Origin: an uncultured Prevotella sp.
GTDB lineage: Bacteria; Bacteroidota; Bacteroidia; Bacteroidales; Bacteroidaceae
Assembly: GCA_947304695.1 (NCBI GenBank)
Contig: CAMZBS010000045.1
Location: 1 to 16,549, forward strand
Reading direction: 5' to 3'
DNA: 16,549 nucleotides
This document shows, piece after piece, positions 16,192 to 16,549 of the stretch; the first letter of the stretch is position 1; each line of letters begins with the position of its first letter. Position numbers and translations under genes: made by a program. The notes beneath the pieces were generated by a model. That model saw only the letters and a program-made list of their open reading frames with translations, was not told the DNA's origin and did no database searches.

Positions 16192-16549
16192 ATGGAGAAG
16201 AATAAAGAAACGCAAGGAGTATCTACTCCCCTCTCTCACAGGGAGGGGCAGGGGGGGCTCCTGAAAAGATTTCTGAAGCAGACCACGTTCACGTCTGTAG
16301 AGGACTACAACAAGAACCTGGAGTTCATCATCCCCGAGAACTTCAATTTCGCCTACGACGTGATGGACGCGTGGGCAGAGGAGGCCCCTGAGAAGCTGGC
16401 CATCCTGTGGACAAACGATCAGGGCGAAGAGATTCGCACGACCTACGGTGAGCTGAAGGAACAGTCGGACCAGGCTGCCAGTTACCTGATGTCGCTGGGC
16501 ATCGGCAAGAACGACCCCGTGATGCTCATCCTGAAGCGCCGCTATGAGT
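16192..16549 (+). CDS. AMP-forming acyl-CoA synthetase, 5' part (runs off the window)
   Basis: The first 119 codons of an acyl-activating enzyme of the acetyl-/medium-chain acyl-CoA synthetase group, which joins a carboxylic acid to CoA through an acyl-adenylate. Visible family features are KRFLKQTTFTSVEDYNKNLE, IPENFNFAYDVMDAWAEE, LAILWTNDQGE, TYGELKEQSDQAASYL and VMLILKRRYE; the catalytic motifs lie beyond the edge. The family core begins at about residue 23. The preceding 22 codons are extra and are partly made of an intergenic palindromic repeat (16228-16248). ATG 16192 is the only ATG in the open frame before the core, since an in-frame stop lies at 16150. No SD-like site or clear promoter of its own is seen. 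Probably co-transcribed with, or controlled by, the preceding regulator. Confidence 0.88.
   Translation, partial: MEKNKETQGVSTPLSHREGQGGLLKRFLKQTTFTSVEDYNKNLEFIIPENFNFAYDVMDAWAEEAPEKLAILWTNDQGEEIRTTYGELKEQSDQAASYLMSLGIGKNDPVMLILKRRYE
16228..16248 (+). repeat. G/C-rich palindromic repeat, copy 2, inside the ligase 5' coding region
   Basis: CCCCTCTC (16228-16235) pairs with GGGAGGGG (16241-16248) around TCACA, an 8-bp stem with one G-T pair. A G-run (16251-16257) follows. It resembles copy 1 at 16143-16160 but is translated as residues about 13-19 if the ATG at 16192 is used. A hairpin here could also affect translation of the ligase. Confidence 0.75.

Noticed and set aside
15562..16239. Minus-strand open frame of 225 codons opposite the XRE-cupin gene
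   Set aside because: It is antisense to a well-supported regulator, and its start region encodes the LPSGRxWG string produced by the palindromic intergenic repeat, a hallmark of spurious frames.

Overview
The window reads as chromosome from a Bacteroidales bacterium, most likely Prevotella or a close relative. The evidence is promoters of the TTTG / TAnnTTTG type, A-rich leaders without Shine-Dalgarno sites, BspA-type leucine-rich repeats, C-terminal tails of the YDLxGRR...VNGKK type (type IX secretion sorting signals), and fairly G+C-rich genes separated by A+T-rich gaps. No phage, transposase, integrase, CRISPR array, tRNA or rRNA is visible.

Layout. Positions 1-58 hold a hairpin with heptamer repeats, probably the end of an upstream transcription unit. 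proC (114-896, +) makes the last enzyme of proline synthesis and has its own promoter. A 106-bp convergent gap follows, with two strong hairpins. Then come two very large minus-strand genes separated by only 12 bp, 9067-14964 transcribed first and 1003-9054 second, filling about 14 kb. A divergent gap of about 560 bp (15007-15567) contains the promoter of that operon, an orphan set of hairpins and the promoter of the next gene. An XRE-cupin regulator (15568-16125, +) and the 5' part of an AMP-forming acyl-CoA ligase (16192 to beyond the edge, +) close the window.

How the genes may work together. The first operon protein (1965 aa) is an exported BspA-type LRR protein with a plant-type LRR module, a dockerin-like pair of calcium loops, a possible cohesin-like fold and a sorting tail. 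The second (2683 aa) is an exported mosaic of a cohesin-like N-terminus, CARDB, Calx-beta, carboxypeptidase-regulatory-like and InlB-type repeat domains, a Gly-rich hinge, a Cys-rich hydrophobic segment, a large unassigned centre and a sorting tail. Cohesin-like and dockerin-like modules in adjacent co-transcribed genes suggest a two-protein surface adhesin or scaffold. This is inference.

The 14-kb operon sits between housekeeping genes (proC and the regulator/ligase pair). Related palindromic elements with cores such as CAACTGAGGCT and CTGAGGCTCAG lie on both sides of it. It may therefore be an inserted or replaced accessory module. A separate G/C-rich palindromic repeat appears between the regulator and the ligase, and again inside the predicted N-terminal codons of the ligase, which makes the start of that gene unusual.
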